The notes beneath the pieces are model-generated. The model ran no database searches, was not told the origin of the DNA, and worked only from the letters and a program-made list of their open reading frames with translations. Positions 25,927 through 36,663 of a stretch of 64,000 nucleotides of DNA are shown piece by piece. The stretch is from Casuarina equisetifolia. Its lineage: Eukaryota > Streptophyta > Magnoliopsida > Fagales > Casuarinaceae. The DNA lies in contig CM052362.1 in NCBI GenBank assembly GCA_028551475.1, forward strand, positions 10,787,354 through 10,851,353, in the 5' to 3' direction. Position 1 is the stretch's first letter, and each line of letters opens with the position of its first letter. Made by a program: the position numbers and the translations under genes.

Positions 25927-26580
25927 ATGGCGTCCAATCAAATCCATGACCAACCGTCTGACAAGGAAGCCAAATCTTTCGACCTTGATGGACAACTCCA
26001 AGAGGACGAACAGGTTTTCGATTATGCCAAAAGAGCACAATGGGTTAGAGCTGCAGTTCTAGGTGCCAATGATGGGCTGCTTTCCACGGCATCCCTAATG
26101 ATGGGAGTCGGTGCCGTTAAAAAGGATGTTAAGACAATGATCCTCACGGGGATCGCCGGCTTGGTTGCTGGGGCCTGTAGTATGGCAATCGGAGAGCTCG
26201 TCTCCGTTTACTCACAGTACGACATCGAAATGGCTCAAATGCAGAGAGATGGTAGGACCGAGAACATGGGAGCCCAGGAGCTAGAATCTGAGAAGGATAA
26301 ATTACCAAACCCGTGGCTGGCAGCCGGAGCGTCTGCCGTTTCATTTGCCGTGGGGGCATTAGTGCCGCTACTGGGGGCTGCTTTTGTAAAGGATTATGAT
26401 GTAAGGGTAGGGTTAGTCATAGGCGTTGTAAGCTTTGCCTTGTTAGGGTTCGGAGGATTGGGTGCACTGCTAGGGAAGGCACCTGTGGTGAAATCATCTT
26501 TAAGGGTGTTATTTGGGGGATGGATGGCCATGGGCGTTACTTTTGGCTTAACGAAGCTTGTTGGTTCTGCTGGACTGTAA
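25927..26580 (+). CDS. Vacuolar iron transporter-like protein (VTL), gene 1
   Basis: This intronless gene encodes 217 residues of the VIT/CCC1 superfamily, nodulin-21-like branch. Hydrophobic segments lie at about residues 40-63, 70-95, 131-154, 159-182 and 191-213, giving five membrane helices. The signature GANDGLLSTASLMMGVGAV is at 46-64 and GELVSVYSQYDIE at 89-101. The loop between helices 2 and 3 is only about 35 residues, so the large cytosolic metal-binding domain of true VIT1 is absent, as in all VTL proteins. By family knowledge it moves Fe(II) into the vacuole. The ATG is in a good context (CCATGG), the N-terminus aligns with the paralogues, and a TATA box lies upstream. The FGGLG motif groups it with genes 3 and 5. 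Confidence 0.95.
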   Translation: MASNQIHDQPSDKEAKSFDLDGQLQEDEQVFDYAKRAQWVRAAVLGANDGLLSTASLMMGVGAVKKDVKTMILTGIAGLVAGACSMAIGELVSVYSQYDIEMAQMQRDGRTENMGAQELESEKDKLPNPWLAAGASAVSFAVGALVPLLGAAFVKDYDVRVGLVIGVVSFALLGFGGLGALLGKAPVVKSSLRVLFGGWMAMGVTFGLTKLVGSAGL

Positions 26581-28330
26581 TCATATGAACCCAAAGTGAT
26601 TTAGTCCTTCACAGTTTTTCTTATTGTTCGCCTTTTGATTATCATTATCATTACTTCTTAGCTCTTGTAACACGTGCTCATGGTGGAACGAGAATTATTT
26701 GTGCATTATTCTTCCGCCTTAGGTATTGTGATATTTTACCAAATAGTGGACAGTAAAATCAATCCAGTGGTGTTTCCATACACTCACACGTTCCCGTTGG
26801 CCCAAAAACAAGGGCTCGCAGAGTAACATACAATTAAATAAATATAGGATCACAATGAATGACTTGGAGAATAATCATTTAGGAAAATATTCCATGCTAC
26901 CAGAGCACTCCTACTCAACAGTTCCAAATCTAAGCTAATCTTTCAAACAATATTCTTCGATGAGTTCTTTTTTTTTTTTCTCCCTGCCTTTTTCCATATT
27001 GGATGCCAGAAAACTAAATATAGAATCTAGTCCGGTGATCTCTAATTCTACCATGAAAAGATGTACAAAGCAGAATAGATCTTAAGAAGAAACTCCGTAA
27101 GCTGGGACGTCCGTAAGGGGAAAAGAAAAAGGGTGGGCGGAAGTGCCACCTTTATGGAGTGGCTCAGCGGACAAGGATCTGATGAGGAGGGACCCACACG
27201 GAGCACCAACTGCAGATGAACTTCGTAGCAAGTAGTTTCATACTGTTTTCGAATTTCTTGTTGAAAACAATGTTTATTTGGCCTCGAATATTACAAACGA
27301 GTTATGTCCTTATCACGTTACCCCCACCGAATCAGACCGACTCCAGATGCAACCTTTAAGCTTTCGAACATATGCCAAGGTTCCGTATCCACCAAGTGCA
27401 TAGTTATGTGTCTTATTCGTCAAGAAAAATAGTCCGATGTCTTTAACATAGAAGAGTCCTTAACTACCGAACTCCTGGTTTCTTTTGATAATCATGTCGT
27501 TTTTGAACCACTTTCCGCGTAGCTTCCTTCAAAACGATTGGATTTAACCATACACAAATAAACAAACAGATCAATGAAGAAATAATTAACGACGTGTGGC
27601 CTCAGACAACGGCATCATATGTATTCTCACTTGATACATATCTTTTAAATATATTGTCTCAACAAAGATGATGTCATTGGCGTGCTATCTCAAACCCCAA
27701 CTTTTTCAATTCTTAATTTCATCTTCTTTGATTGGAAGGTTTAATAACCTAATAAATTGGGTGCATTCGAAGGGTTTGTCTTACATGATACTGTCAATGG
27801 ACATCTTCACACTAGCATAATTGGTAATTTTTTGTGACTACCTCCTTTATATCGGTTGCACATTCATTTAAATGTACAAAACCATAAAATCATATCTGCT
27901 TCTGACCGTTTAATGAGAAAAACGAGACAAATTGCCCTGATATTGTGAAATAGGATTCACAAAAAAATCCTATTTTAGTAGTGAAATAGGATTCTTTGTC
28001 TCTATCATTTAAGAAGAAAAGGAGTTTCAAATATTATTACAAAAACTATATATTTGTTATGATTTCACTACTAAAACCCAAATTTTTATTACCTTAAATT
28101 CAGGACTTCCATCATTTGTTTTGTCAAAAAATCAATATGAACTAGATTCTACCCTTTGTATCGCAAAATAAATAATTTTTAAAGAAGGGTAGCTGGGTAT
28201 TATATCTTATGATTGGTTCTTATATTTCTCTACATTTTTTATTTTTACTATCCTGGTAATCTAAAAAAGATATTTCCATGACAATTTAGTTATTTTTTAA
28301 TTAAATATGGATAGATATTTCAAAATCATC
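26581..28330. other. 3' flank of VTL gene 1, paralogous to the flanks of genes 3 and 5
   Basis: No gene is seen. The stretch 27060-27720 aligns with 37560-38300 and 49740-50470: shared phrases include GAGGAGGGACC, CAACTGCAGA, TGTCCTTATCAC and GTCAAGAAAAATAG. A further part near 27840-27910 resembles 38455-38520 and 51355-51440. This marks one ancient duplicated unit extending well beyond the coding sequence. Confidence 0.65.
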
Positions 28331-29190
28331 TCATTGATAGTTTTTGAATATCCAGTAGAAACACCATAGCAAAGTATTTAAACTAGGGCAAAATTGATCT
28401 TATAGTATTTAATCAAGAGAAAATAGCAAGATATATTGGATGAATATGACTGCCTCACTTAAAAATTATTTCTCTGTTTCGATTGTGTCAACAAACAAGA
28501 GTTTAACAAAGGCATTAAAGTTATGCATGATGAATTCATTTTAGTCTTGTCAATGCGGTAATTCATTCTACATGTATTTCTTTCCTATAAAGGATCCTAG
28601 TCTAGAAGTTACGTTCTGATTAGAATCAAAACCAAAGATATTGAGATAAAACTAAATTTTATGAAATTTCAATTTATTAGAAGGAACATATTAAACATTT
28701 ACGGATATCTAAACGAAACAATTGTGAAAATTTTTGAACCAAGATCTTTGGGCATAGATCGTGAACCATAGGGTATGGTTTAAGATGTCAAAGTTTTGAT
28801 TAGTCCAAGATGGATTAACTGGAAAGGTTTAGAAATCCTTAATAATAGTTTTTAAGTAACATCACTAAACCATAGGACACAAAGTCTAATCACATTATTT
28901 GTTTGATCAAAAACAAATTATTTTACAATTAAGACCACTTCGTAGGTTAAGGACTAAAGGAAGATTTTCAAGATAAGAACATCAGTCCTAGGACAACCAT
29001 GCATCTATTGTATGGTAATTGGATTTCTATTGACTTGTTTAGCAAAGCATATATGAATAGCATAATGAGTGAACTTAAATGCGCTTTATGCACTCCTTTT
29101 ACTCCTTTTCTTAAGTCCTTTTTGTTATGCAATTTTTATTTTTATTTTAAAAAGTGCTGTATAGTCATACATCTTTACCTTAAATGTTAG
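28331..29190. other. A+T-rich intergenic DNA, nothing recognised
   Basis: Only short chance reading frames are present, with no repeat or gene match that I can see. Confidence 0.4.
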
Positions 29191-29965
29191 CTTGAGCAAT
29201 TAACCCATTAAGCTATAGATTAGTTGTAATGCCTTTCTATCATTAAGTCTCTCATTTTTTCTGTACTTGACCTTCTTTTTTTTTTTGGGTGAAATGTTAG
29301 GTACTTGAGCTTACCTTCAATATATCGTATTTACATGATTAGAAGTAAAATATTAGAAAGAAGCTTGTAGCTATGTGACGGTGTAAAAAGCACATGCATT
29401 TTTAACATAAGGGTGGCCAAAATTTGAGAAATTCAAACAATAAAAAGAAATAGTAAATGATTCTTTCGTAATTTGATTGCTCAAAGTCAAAATTAAGAAA
29501 ACGTTATAACAATCCAATAATTTTAGATGAATACAAGGAATCGTCCTTATTTTTTCTTAATCTACTTTCCTCTTGGTAGGTAATGCCACACCGAAGGTCT
29601 AAAATTTGAGTTCAAATTGGCTTCCGTTAAAGTTTGCGCCTACTCATAGATATACCCATTTTAGCTGTTGGCTGATTTATAGGTGAATTTCAATACTAAA
29701 CAGGATTTGTATCAGCGCAGTCTGCGGGTCAACTTAAACTTCGTAAACTAAAAACAAGTGCAGCTTTGCAAACCATATCTGCAATGACCAAAAAATGGAG
29801 ATTTGGGTGTGAACGCATTGAATTCTAGAAACCGCACCACTTTCCACTTGCCGCTAGTGCGCGCCACTATGGTCTTATAGAATTTAGAACTCTTCTACCT
29901 CATGACTTCTCCAATGCAAGTTGGGCTATTGATAGGGATAATCAATTCTCTATTGGCAATTTCTG
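29191..29965 (+). pseudogene. Orphan VTL upstream region (gene missing)
   Basis: The block GTGTGAACGCATTG at 29807-29820, followed by a 'CACCACTTTCCACTTG'-type stretch, matches the promoters of VTL genes 1 and 2. Upstream sequence at about 29560-29760 matches 32330-32470 and 43740-43880 (CTAAACAGGATTTGTATCAG against the corresponding CTAAACGACATTCGTATC). No VTL coding sequence follows; a TRIM-like element begins at 29973. This looks like the leftover of a lost VTL unit. Confidence 0.65.
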
Positions 29966-29972
29966 TGTCTTT

Positions 29973-30537
29973 TGTTAAATGTGGATGTTATCCTATATTG
30001 AAAGGATAAACCCTTAATCTTATAAGTAATGAGATTTTTTTATTTAATGCTTTAAGATTTTGGAATGGATCTTCACACTTTAATATGGTATTAGAGCCAC
30101 AAATAGGCCTCCACTTCATAAACCACCATGTTTTAAAGTTGGGTTTCAGTCCACTTGTAATACTTATGTCTACATGCAAGTGAGAAGGAGTGTTAAATGT
30201 GGATGTTGTCTCCATATTAGAAGCATTAGGATGAACCATTGATCTTATAAGTAATAAGATTTTCTCACTTAATGTTTTAAGATTTTAGAATGGGCCTTCA
30301 TACTCTAATATAGTATAATATCAGAGCCACAAATGGGCCTCTACTTCATAAACCCTTATACCCTAAAATTGGGCTTTAGTCCACTTAGAATGCTTGTATC
30401 TACATGTAAGTAAGGGAGTGTTAAATGTGAATATTGTCTTATATTGGAAGTGTGAGGATGAACTCTTAATCTTATAAGTGATGAAATTTTCTCACCTAAT
30501 GTCTTAAGGTTTTGGGTTGGACCTTCACTCTCTAATA
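29973..30537 (+). mobile_element. TRIM-like element with three short LTRs
   Basis: Three direct repeats of about 113-120 bp start TGTTAAATGTG at 29973, 30191 and 30419. After repeats 1 and 2 comes a primer-site-like sequence (TGGTATTAGAGCC at 30086; ATATCAGAGCC near 30320). Before repeats 2 and 3 comes a purine tract (GAGAAGGAG, AAGGGAG). This is the LTR-internal-LTR-internal-LTR layout of a tandem TRIM, about 565 bp, noncoding. Flanks TCTTT and TCCTT may be a slightly decayed 5-bp target duplication. Confidence 0.75.
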
Positions 30538-30589
30538 TCCTTTTTGGTTCGAACTTTATACATAGGTGTTCTTGTAAATAATGCACTAT

Positions 30590-31200
30590 AGCCTATTCCC
30601 ACGCAAAAGAGGAGTACATATGCCTTATAGCTACTATCCACCTCATCTATCTACTTTATGGTGTAACAAGTTATACGCTATTTACTAGTTAATCCTATCT
30701 TCTTTTTGAAACATATTAAAATTGATTATCACTTTATTAAAAGCAACTTGCTTATGACCAATTACTAATTCGTTTCATTTCCACTATTAATCGGCCACCA
30801 AACACTTTCATGAAAGGCCTTTCTTTTGCATACTTTCACCTTCGACGAACTAAGTTGACAATGCATTCTCCCCCATCAACTTGCAGGGGGAATGTTAGTT
30901 GAACTAAAATAGCACGCATGCTCCACATCAGGCATGTATACAGCGTCCAAGACAATTATTTCTTCCAGTAATCTTATCTCCTAAACCAACCTTATCTCCT
31001 CTAGGAACATTATCTCTATAACTTAATAATAAGGCTTACGTAGTCGAGTGTATAGCCTTGCATTATTTGAATTGTGGATGGGATTTATGCATAAAATGTT
31101 GCGTAGTTGTAAATGGAAACGGAATGAGAAAGGTAGCAATAAAATTCAAACTCTTCATTCTCTTTATCTTGTCAATTCCGATCACTCTCTTATTTTAGCA
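30590..31200 (+). mobile_element. Copia 3' end relic (RNase H tail and LTR)
   Basis: Plus-strand reading near 30690-30760 gives a segment like the Copia RNase H end (HIKIDYHFIK). A purine tract (GCAGGGGGA) then precedes an LTR starting TGTTAGTTGAAC at about 30893 and ending TTAGCA near 31199. It is a fragment, broken and old, and sits at the edge of an inverted VTL remnant. Confidence 0.65.
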
Positions 31201-31211
31201 AAGGAACAATT

Positions 31212-31525
31212 TCAGGTAGGTTTTCTCTTCCTACTGTCGGTACCCATGTTTTCAGTCCTATCCGCTCTTTTCATTCGATGGACTTCAATTATAATGTCCA
31301 TATGAGAAGTAATACAGAGACGATTCTCTAAGGGCCACATTAAGGGCTTCAGCAACAAACCCTGCAACTCCTGGGAGACATCCTTTTTGACAGCTCCAAG
31401 TCCTGTCACAAGAGATGCCAAGCAAAGCAACTTATCTTTGATTCGGGGGAGGCTATGTCTGGGCCGTTGTCCTCTATTGGCATATTAGAAAGAGCTGCCT
31501 TCTTTGAAAGGTAGTTGGTCGCGAA
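31212..31525 (-). pseudogene. Inverted VTL remnant b
   Basis: On the minus strand this aligns with VTL residues about 33-125. LCLASLVTGLGAVKKDV corresponds to LSTASLMMGVGAVKKDV, and RADRTENMG corresponds to RDGRTENMG. The segment YANRGQR just before matches YAKRAQW. It is the longest of the five inverted remnants. It lacks both ends of the gene and has stops and indels. It points away from VTL gene 2, about 1.2 kb upstream of its ATG. Confidence 0.85.
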
Positions 31526-31569
31526 AACTTAACTGGTTGGTGGGAGAATTAAAAACAATGATACGGTAA

Positions 31570-31910
31570 TTGACAATAACAACCAAGGAGTGTGGCGAGC
31601 ACACGCCTTGGGAGTCTTAAATTTTAAGAACAAATCGGAAAGTGAGATCTGGTGGCGTTTCCGTGAGACACGTGAAATCCGGGGGTCGTGATGGAATTTG
31701 ATTCGTTTCCAAGCAAAACTGCACCCACAGATGCTAAAAATCATTTATTAACTTAGAAATACGTGGCGAGCACACGCCTTGGGAACTTTAAATTTTAAAA
31801 AGAAATCGGGGAGTGAGATCTGGTGGCGGTTATTATGTCACGTGAAATGCGGGGTTCTTGACGGAGTCTGATGCGTTTCGACACTCAATGCACCCACAGA
31901 TGCATCTATA
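31570..31910 (+). repeat. VTL upstream repeat block, unit 2, two tandem copies
   Basis: Copy one (about 31598-31762) and copy two (about 31763-31905) share GCGAGCACACGCCTTGGGA, GTGAGATCTGGTGGCG and GCACCCACAGATGC. The same tandem doubling is seen at 43237-43510 upstream of pseudogene 4, but not in the other units. Confidence 0.8.
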
Positions 31911-32517
31911 TATAGTTTCTTTTTCCTTTTATATGTTTACCTGCAAATCAACATTCCATCATCTCTAGCCATTGTTTCAATATTTCACCCAATGAGCTAA
32001 AAGCCTTTTGACCGTCCATGATAAGCCGGATAAAATCATATACTAATAACTTAGAAGTACGTAGGTCTTATATATACATTACGGATAATAATGACCTTTT
32101 AAATTATTAATAATGTCTTTCCTTGTTCTTTATCCATTGGAGTTGAGCTTAATTATAATACATGGTAATCACATGATTACAAATAAAAGAACACAGAAAC
32201 AATAATATAGTTTTGTAATAAGGTAAAATGCACGCAGATTTTGAAGCTAAAGACAGCCAAAGTTAGACAAACTTAAATAATAAAACCTAATAATTTTAGA
32301 TAAGAAATGTAATTTTCCTTGGCTTCCATTGTTTTCTTTCTTCTTGGATGCGGCCTACAAAGGGTGGCTGCAAAGTTTGAGTTAAAATTGTTTCCACCCG
32401 TCAATTTTGATACTAAACGACATTCGTATCTAAGCAATTTCTAGGTCAACGCTTGTTAAAGAATGACGGATAATTACAAACTTATCAACACACTTGGTAA
32501 TAAAAAGGGTGTTTTGG

Positions 32518-32665
32518 GTGTGAACGCATTGGATACCAAAACCACGTCATCACTCTCCACATGTCACGTGTGGGCACCACCATGTGGGAACCATATGACT
32601 CCTTCGTGTATAAATAGCAAACCCGGAGGCGTGTGTCCTCCACACTCCTCCATATCTAGTTGATC
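32518..32665 (+). promoter_or_regulatory. Promoter of VTL gene 2
   Basis: GTGTGAACGCATTGGAT begins at 32518. A G-box core CACGTG lies at 32565-32570. A TATA box TATAAATAG lies at 32609-32617, about 90 bp before the ATG. The start region CCACACTCCTCCATATCT is conserved with gene 1. G-boxes bind bHLH factors, a class that includes plant iron regulators, but binding here is inference. Confidence 0.72.
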
Positions 32666-32699
32666 ATAGTGCAAAGCTTTCATCGCTTTCCTTCCTTCC

Positions 32700-33353
32700 A
32701 TGGCTGCCAATCAATTGCATGATCAACCATCTAACGTGGAACCCGAAGCTTTCGACGTTGAGGGTCAAGTCCAAGAGGAAGTAAAGGTTTTCGACTATGC
32801 CAAAAGAGCACAGTGGCTTAGAGCTGCCGTTCTGGGCGCCAATGATGGGTTGCTTTCCACAGCATCCCTAATGATGGGGGTTGGAGCCGTTAAGAAGGAC
32901 GTTAAGACGATGATCCTCACGGGGATCGCAGGCTTGATTGCTGGAGCTTGTAGCATGGCCTTGGGTGAGCTCGTCTCTGTTTACGCGCAATACGACATCG
33001 AAATGGCCCAAATGAAGAGAGATGGTAGGACTGAAAACATGGGTGCCCAGGAACTAGAAGCTGAGAAGGAGAAATTACCGAACCCGTGGCAGGCTGCCGG
33101 AGCCTCAGCCCTTGCATTTGCCGTGGGGGCGTTAGTGCCATTGCTCGGGGCTGCATTTATCAAGGATTATGTTGTGAGGTTGGGGGTAGTCATAGGCGTT
33201 GTAAGCTTTGCCTTGTTAGGTTTTGGATGGGCAGGCGCACTGTTAGGGAAGGCCCCTGTAGTGAAGTCGTCATTAAGGGTTTTGGTTGGGGGATGGGTGG
33301 CCATGGGAATTACCTTTGGCTTAACCAAACTCGTGGGTTCTACTGGTCTGTAA
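32700..33353 (+). CDS. Vacuolar iron transporter-like protein (VTL), gene 2
   Basis: This intronless gene encodes 217 residues with five membrane segments at the same positions as gene 1. It has an acidic N-terminus (EPEAFDVEGQVQEEVKVFDY), the GANDGLLSTASLMMGVGAV signature, GELVSVYAQYDIE, and a short polar loop between helices 2 and 3. Helix 4 carries FGWAG where genes 1, 3 and 5 have FGGLG; pseudogene 4 shares FGWAG, which pairs these two. The predicted role, from the family, is Fe(II) transfer into the vacuole, with no cytosolic metal-binding domain. The start is set by CCATGG context and by alignment with paralogues. Confidence 0.95.
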   Translation: MAANQLHDQPSNVEPEAFDVEGQVQEEVKVFDYAKRAQWLRAAVLGANDGLLSTASLMMGVGAVKKDVKTMILTGIAGLIAGACSMALGELVSVYAQYDIEMAQMKRDGRTENMGAQELEAEKEKLPNPWQAAGASALAFAVGALVPLLGAAFIKDYVVRLGVVIGVVSFALLGFGWAGALLGKAPVVKSSLRVLVGGWVAMGITFGLTKLVGSTGL

Positions 33354-35150
33354 TCGTATTAGCCAGTAGTGGTCTGGTCATCACTTTCTAATTTTCTTTG
33401 TTTATTTCCCTAGTTTGTTTGGTCTTTCACTAACTTTTGATGTACAAAAATACCTACATAAATACCTACATATCTGTTGCAAAACCAATCCATCACATGA
33501 ACATATAAACACATAGATCAAACCATAAGCATACAAGAGACACAATATTTAGGAGGTTCGAACCAACACAATGTCTTACATCCACTGCCACTGGCACAGT
33601 TACCGGCCCCTTCTCCTCTTATTAAATTTCTTCATAAAAATATAAAGATGTTGATTACAAGATTTAAACACAGTTCTCACATAACTATTCTCAATACTAC
33701 AACAACACACTTGATTCTTTCTTAGCCTATGGTTACTACACATAATAGTACTTTCTGGTTGCCGTCCTCATGAAGCGTAACCCTCTCTCTTTTTTTGACT
33801 CTAAGGATTTTCCTATGGTATTCTTTTTTTATATTAGAATCAAAGGAAGTACTAACTGGATACTGCTAGGAGTCTTAATCGGACACCACTAAAAATCCTA
33901 ATCAATACAAAAGAGAATAACTCCTAAAATATTTTTATAACATATATAAAATATATTTAGGCCTACTAATTTTTACTCCAATCCTAACTGTAACATATGA
34001 TTTTTGCCAATGGTCTAATTACATCTCTCCAAATGCTTAGATTTTACATACCTTATGTGAAAGTAATTTCTTAGTAGATGGTTTCACAAGTTTTGGTCAT
34101 TCTATATCAAGACTATAAGTATTCTAAACACTTGGTTCTTTAGCAAGTAATTGCTTGAAAGTTTATTTTTTATTTTTTGAAGACCAATTAAGTTTAGAGC
34201 ATTATACGCCACTTCAAGGATGATTATATGATCTTATTTTCTTTCAAGTTTTGTTTGTTTGTTTAATTTTTATGAACTATGCTCCTAAGCTAGTCCTCAA
34301 CCAATTTATTTGTAGTGTTTTGCACCCATTTTTTTGGGTTTATGCTTAAAGGGATCATATTAAATGCCCTACCTTTTGTATATCATATCAAGGTTTGGTT
34401 GTTTATGCCGCCTTGAAAAATATATGAAATTACTATGGGCACAGCCCTTTGAAAAACCACAAAAAAGCAAAGAGACGTATGTAGGTAGATTCTATGTGCT
34501 TGAATTTAATTGGAGATCTTAGTTTTCTTCTATCTTAGATGTTCAACAAAATGAATTCATCATATACTCAAGCTTAAATTGGCAGTAAAACAAGAGGTCT
34601 AAACATTCATTGAATCAACATAGCATAACCACAAATGATCACTAACTTAAGCAAACAAGCCATCTAGTTACCTTAGTTGCTATGAGGAAATTTTGAAGTA
34701 ACTTGTCCTTCACTATAACGTAGAGAAATTTTAAACTGATTATTACTAGGAAGTCCATTATACAATTCAATTTAAGCCCAAAGTATGCTTGATGTATAGG
34801 GAAATATTGAAGATAAAAGTCACATATTAAAATAAATTATTCTTGTTTAATATATAAATGTAAAATTATCCCTTCTGATTCAAGAACCAACTTTTGTATT
34901 GAACTTTAAATTTCTAATAATTTCCTTGTGACCATATTGTAGCAAAACCAAGTTGATTACTCGAGCAATATGCTTCGGCGAATTCCTAAATAAATGGAAC
35001 TCGTTTGTGAACAAATAAATTGGAACTGAAACCAAGATGCTTTCCCTTAATATCTGTAATATATAAATAAAATTAAAATATTTGAACAATTAGTTATTTC
35101 TCATTTTCTTTGGTGGTTTTTCTTTGTTGGATTAATTTTTTAAAAAAAAT
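33354..35150. other. Intergenic DNA, paralogous to 45232-47300, with a 1.0-kb insert
   Basis: 33354-33445 and 34470-35100 align with the sequence after pseudogene 4. The stretch 33446-34469 has no counterpart there and looks like an insertion in this copy, or a loss in the other. It contains no reading frame and I cannot assign it to a family. Confidence 0.6.
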
Positions 35151-35154
35151 TCAA

Positions 35155-35330
35155 TTCTTCAGACCCACGAGAATCAGGATCTTTACATCCTTTTTGACAG
35201 CTTCAGCTCCTGTCACAGTGGATGCCCCGGAAAGAAATCCTTCGCTGCCCCAGGAGGCCAGGCTTAAGCCACCAACGTCCGTTGGCATATTCCAATTCAT
35301 CGAAAGATCTAGCATCTTTGAAAGGTAGTG
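35155..35330 (-). pseudogene. Inverted VTL remnant c
   Basis: On the minus strand the segment reads GLSLASWGSEGFLSGAST then GAEAVKKDVK, matching WLRAAVLGANDGLLSTAS and GVGAVKKDVK of the sense genes. Only about 60 codons of the first half of the gene remain. It lies about 0.7 kb upstream of VTL gene 3 in divergent orientation. Confidence 0.82.
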
Positions 35331-35339
35331 GGCATCAAG

Positions 35340-35510
35340 AAATTGACAACAGCTGTCGAGGAGTGTGAAGGGCACACGCCTTTGGGAACTTTAAGTTAAT
35401 GAGAAGAAATCTAGAACCCAGATTCGCTGGCGGTCATGTGAGACAGGTCAAAAAGCGTTGTCTTTGGGGAATCTCAAGCGTTTCCACACTCAACAGCCAC
35501 CACGTTTACA
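35340..35510 (+). repeat. VTL upstream repeat block, unit 3
   Basis: A single copy of the block described at 24900: GACAACAGCTGTCGAGGAGT through AAAGCGTTGTCTTTGGGGAA to the GCGTTTCCACACTCAAC motif. Confidence 0.7.
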
Positions 35511-35819
35511 TTTATGTATTCTTTTTGTTTTTAATTTTGCCTGGGGTTGCAAATAATGATTCCTTTTATACCTCTTTTGTTTGCTAGCCAATGAATCTAT
35601 AAGTCCTCTCCTTGTTCCTTTGTTAGTACTAATATTGATAATGACAACGAAACGATGTTGAAAAAAAAAAAGAATAGAAATACGAGTAGCAAATGAATTT
35701 CTAAGGTAAACAGTCAAATTTAGAGAAGTTGAATAAAAAACGACCTGAAACGGATTTCATTGTTCATGGGAAATTGTGAATACATCATCAATGGTCTTAA
35801 AGAAAGAAAAGCAGTTTCC

Positions 35820-35960
35820 GGTGTGAACGGATTGATTCGTAAGCCATAACCTAACACCACTTTCCATCTGTTGCAAGTGGGCACCGCCACGTCCCATCAC
35901 TACGATTGCTTCGTATATAAATGGCAGCCCTGGGGCGTGTGCCTTCCACACTCCTCCCTA
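35820..35960 (+). promoter_or_regulatory. Promoter of VTL gene 3
   Basis: GGTGTGAACGGATTGATTC is at about 35819, a TATA box TATATAAAT at 35914-35922, and the conserved CCACACTCCTCCCTATCT start region near 35946. The TATA box lies about 90 bp before the ATG. Confidence 0.7.
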
Positions 35961-36006
35961 TCTAATCTCACTTTCTGGTTTCTTCCCAGAGTCTCTTATT
36001 TCTTCC

Positions 36007-36663
36007 ATGGCATCCTCCAAACAAGTGCACGACCAATCATCTGAGAAGGAAGCCAAATCTTTCGACGTTGAGAGACAAGTTCAACCGGAGGACCAGGTTT
36101 TGGATTATGCCAAAAGAGCACAGTGGCTTAGAGCTGCCGTTCTGGGCGCCAACGATGGATTGCTTTCTACCGCATCCTTAATGATGGGGGTCGGCGCCGT
36201 TAAAAAAGACGTCAAGACGATGATTCTCACGGGGATGGCCGGCTTGGTTGCTGGAGCCTGTAGTATGGCCATTGGAGAGCTCGTCTCCGTTTACTCACAG
36301 TACGACACCGAAATGGCCCAAATGAAGAGAGATGGTAGAACTGAGAACATGGGAGCCCAGGAGCTAAAATCTGAGAAGGAGAAATTGCCGAACCCATGGC
36401 AGGCAGCCGGAGCGTCTGCCCTTGCGTTTGCCGTAGGAGCATTAGTGCCACTGCTCGGAGCTGCTTTTGTGAAGGATTATGCTGTGAGGGTGGGGGTAGT
36501 CATAGGCGTTGTAAGCTTTGCCTTGCTAGGGTTTGGAGGATTGGGTGCACTGCTAGGGAAGGCACCTGTGGTGAAATCCTCTTTGAGGGTTTTGGTTGGG
36601 GGATGGGTGGCCATGGGCGTTACTTTTGGCTTAACGAAGCTCGTTGGTTCTGCTGGCCTTTAA
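36007..36663 (+). CDS. Vacuolar iron transporter-like protein (VTL), gene 3
   Basis: This intronless gene encodes 218 residues, one more than genes 1 and 2 because of the N-terminal MASSKQVHD. It has the full VTL layout: a soluble acidic N-terminus (to about residue 35), five membrane segments, GANDGLLSTASLMMGVGAV, GELVSVYSQYD and the FGGLG motif in helix 4. It is closest to gene 5, and its flanks on both sides also match those of gene 5, so the two are block-duplication partners. The role predicted from the family is vacuolar Fe(II) uptake. Confidence 0.95.
   Translation: MASSKQVHDQSSEKEAKSFDVERQVQPEDQVLDYAKRAQWLRAAVLGANDGLLSTASLMMGVGAVKKDVKTMILTGMAGLVAGACSMAIGELVSVYSQYDTEMAQMKRDGRTENMGAQELKSEKEKLPNPWQAAGASALAFAVGALVPLLGAAFVKDYAVRVGVVIGVVSFALLGFGGLGALLGKAPVVKSSLRVLVGGWVAMGVTFGLTKLVGSAGL

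Noticed and set aside
26144-26359. Antisense reading frames inside VTL genes (also at 32917, 36227, 44192, 48427)
   Set aside because: They mirror the sense codons of a conserved gene; the repetition comes from duplication and there is no independent signal.
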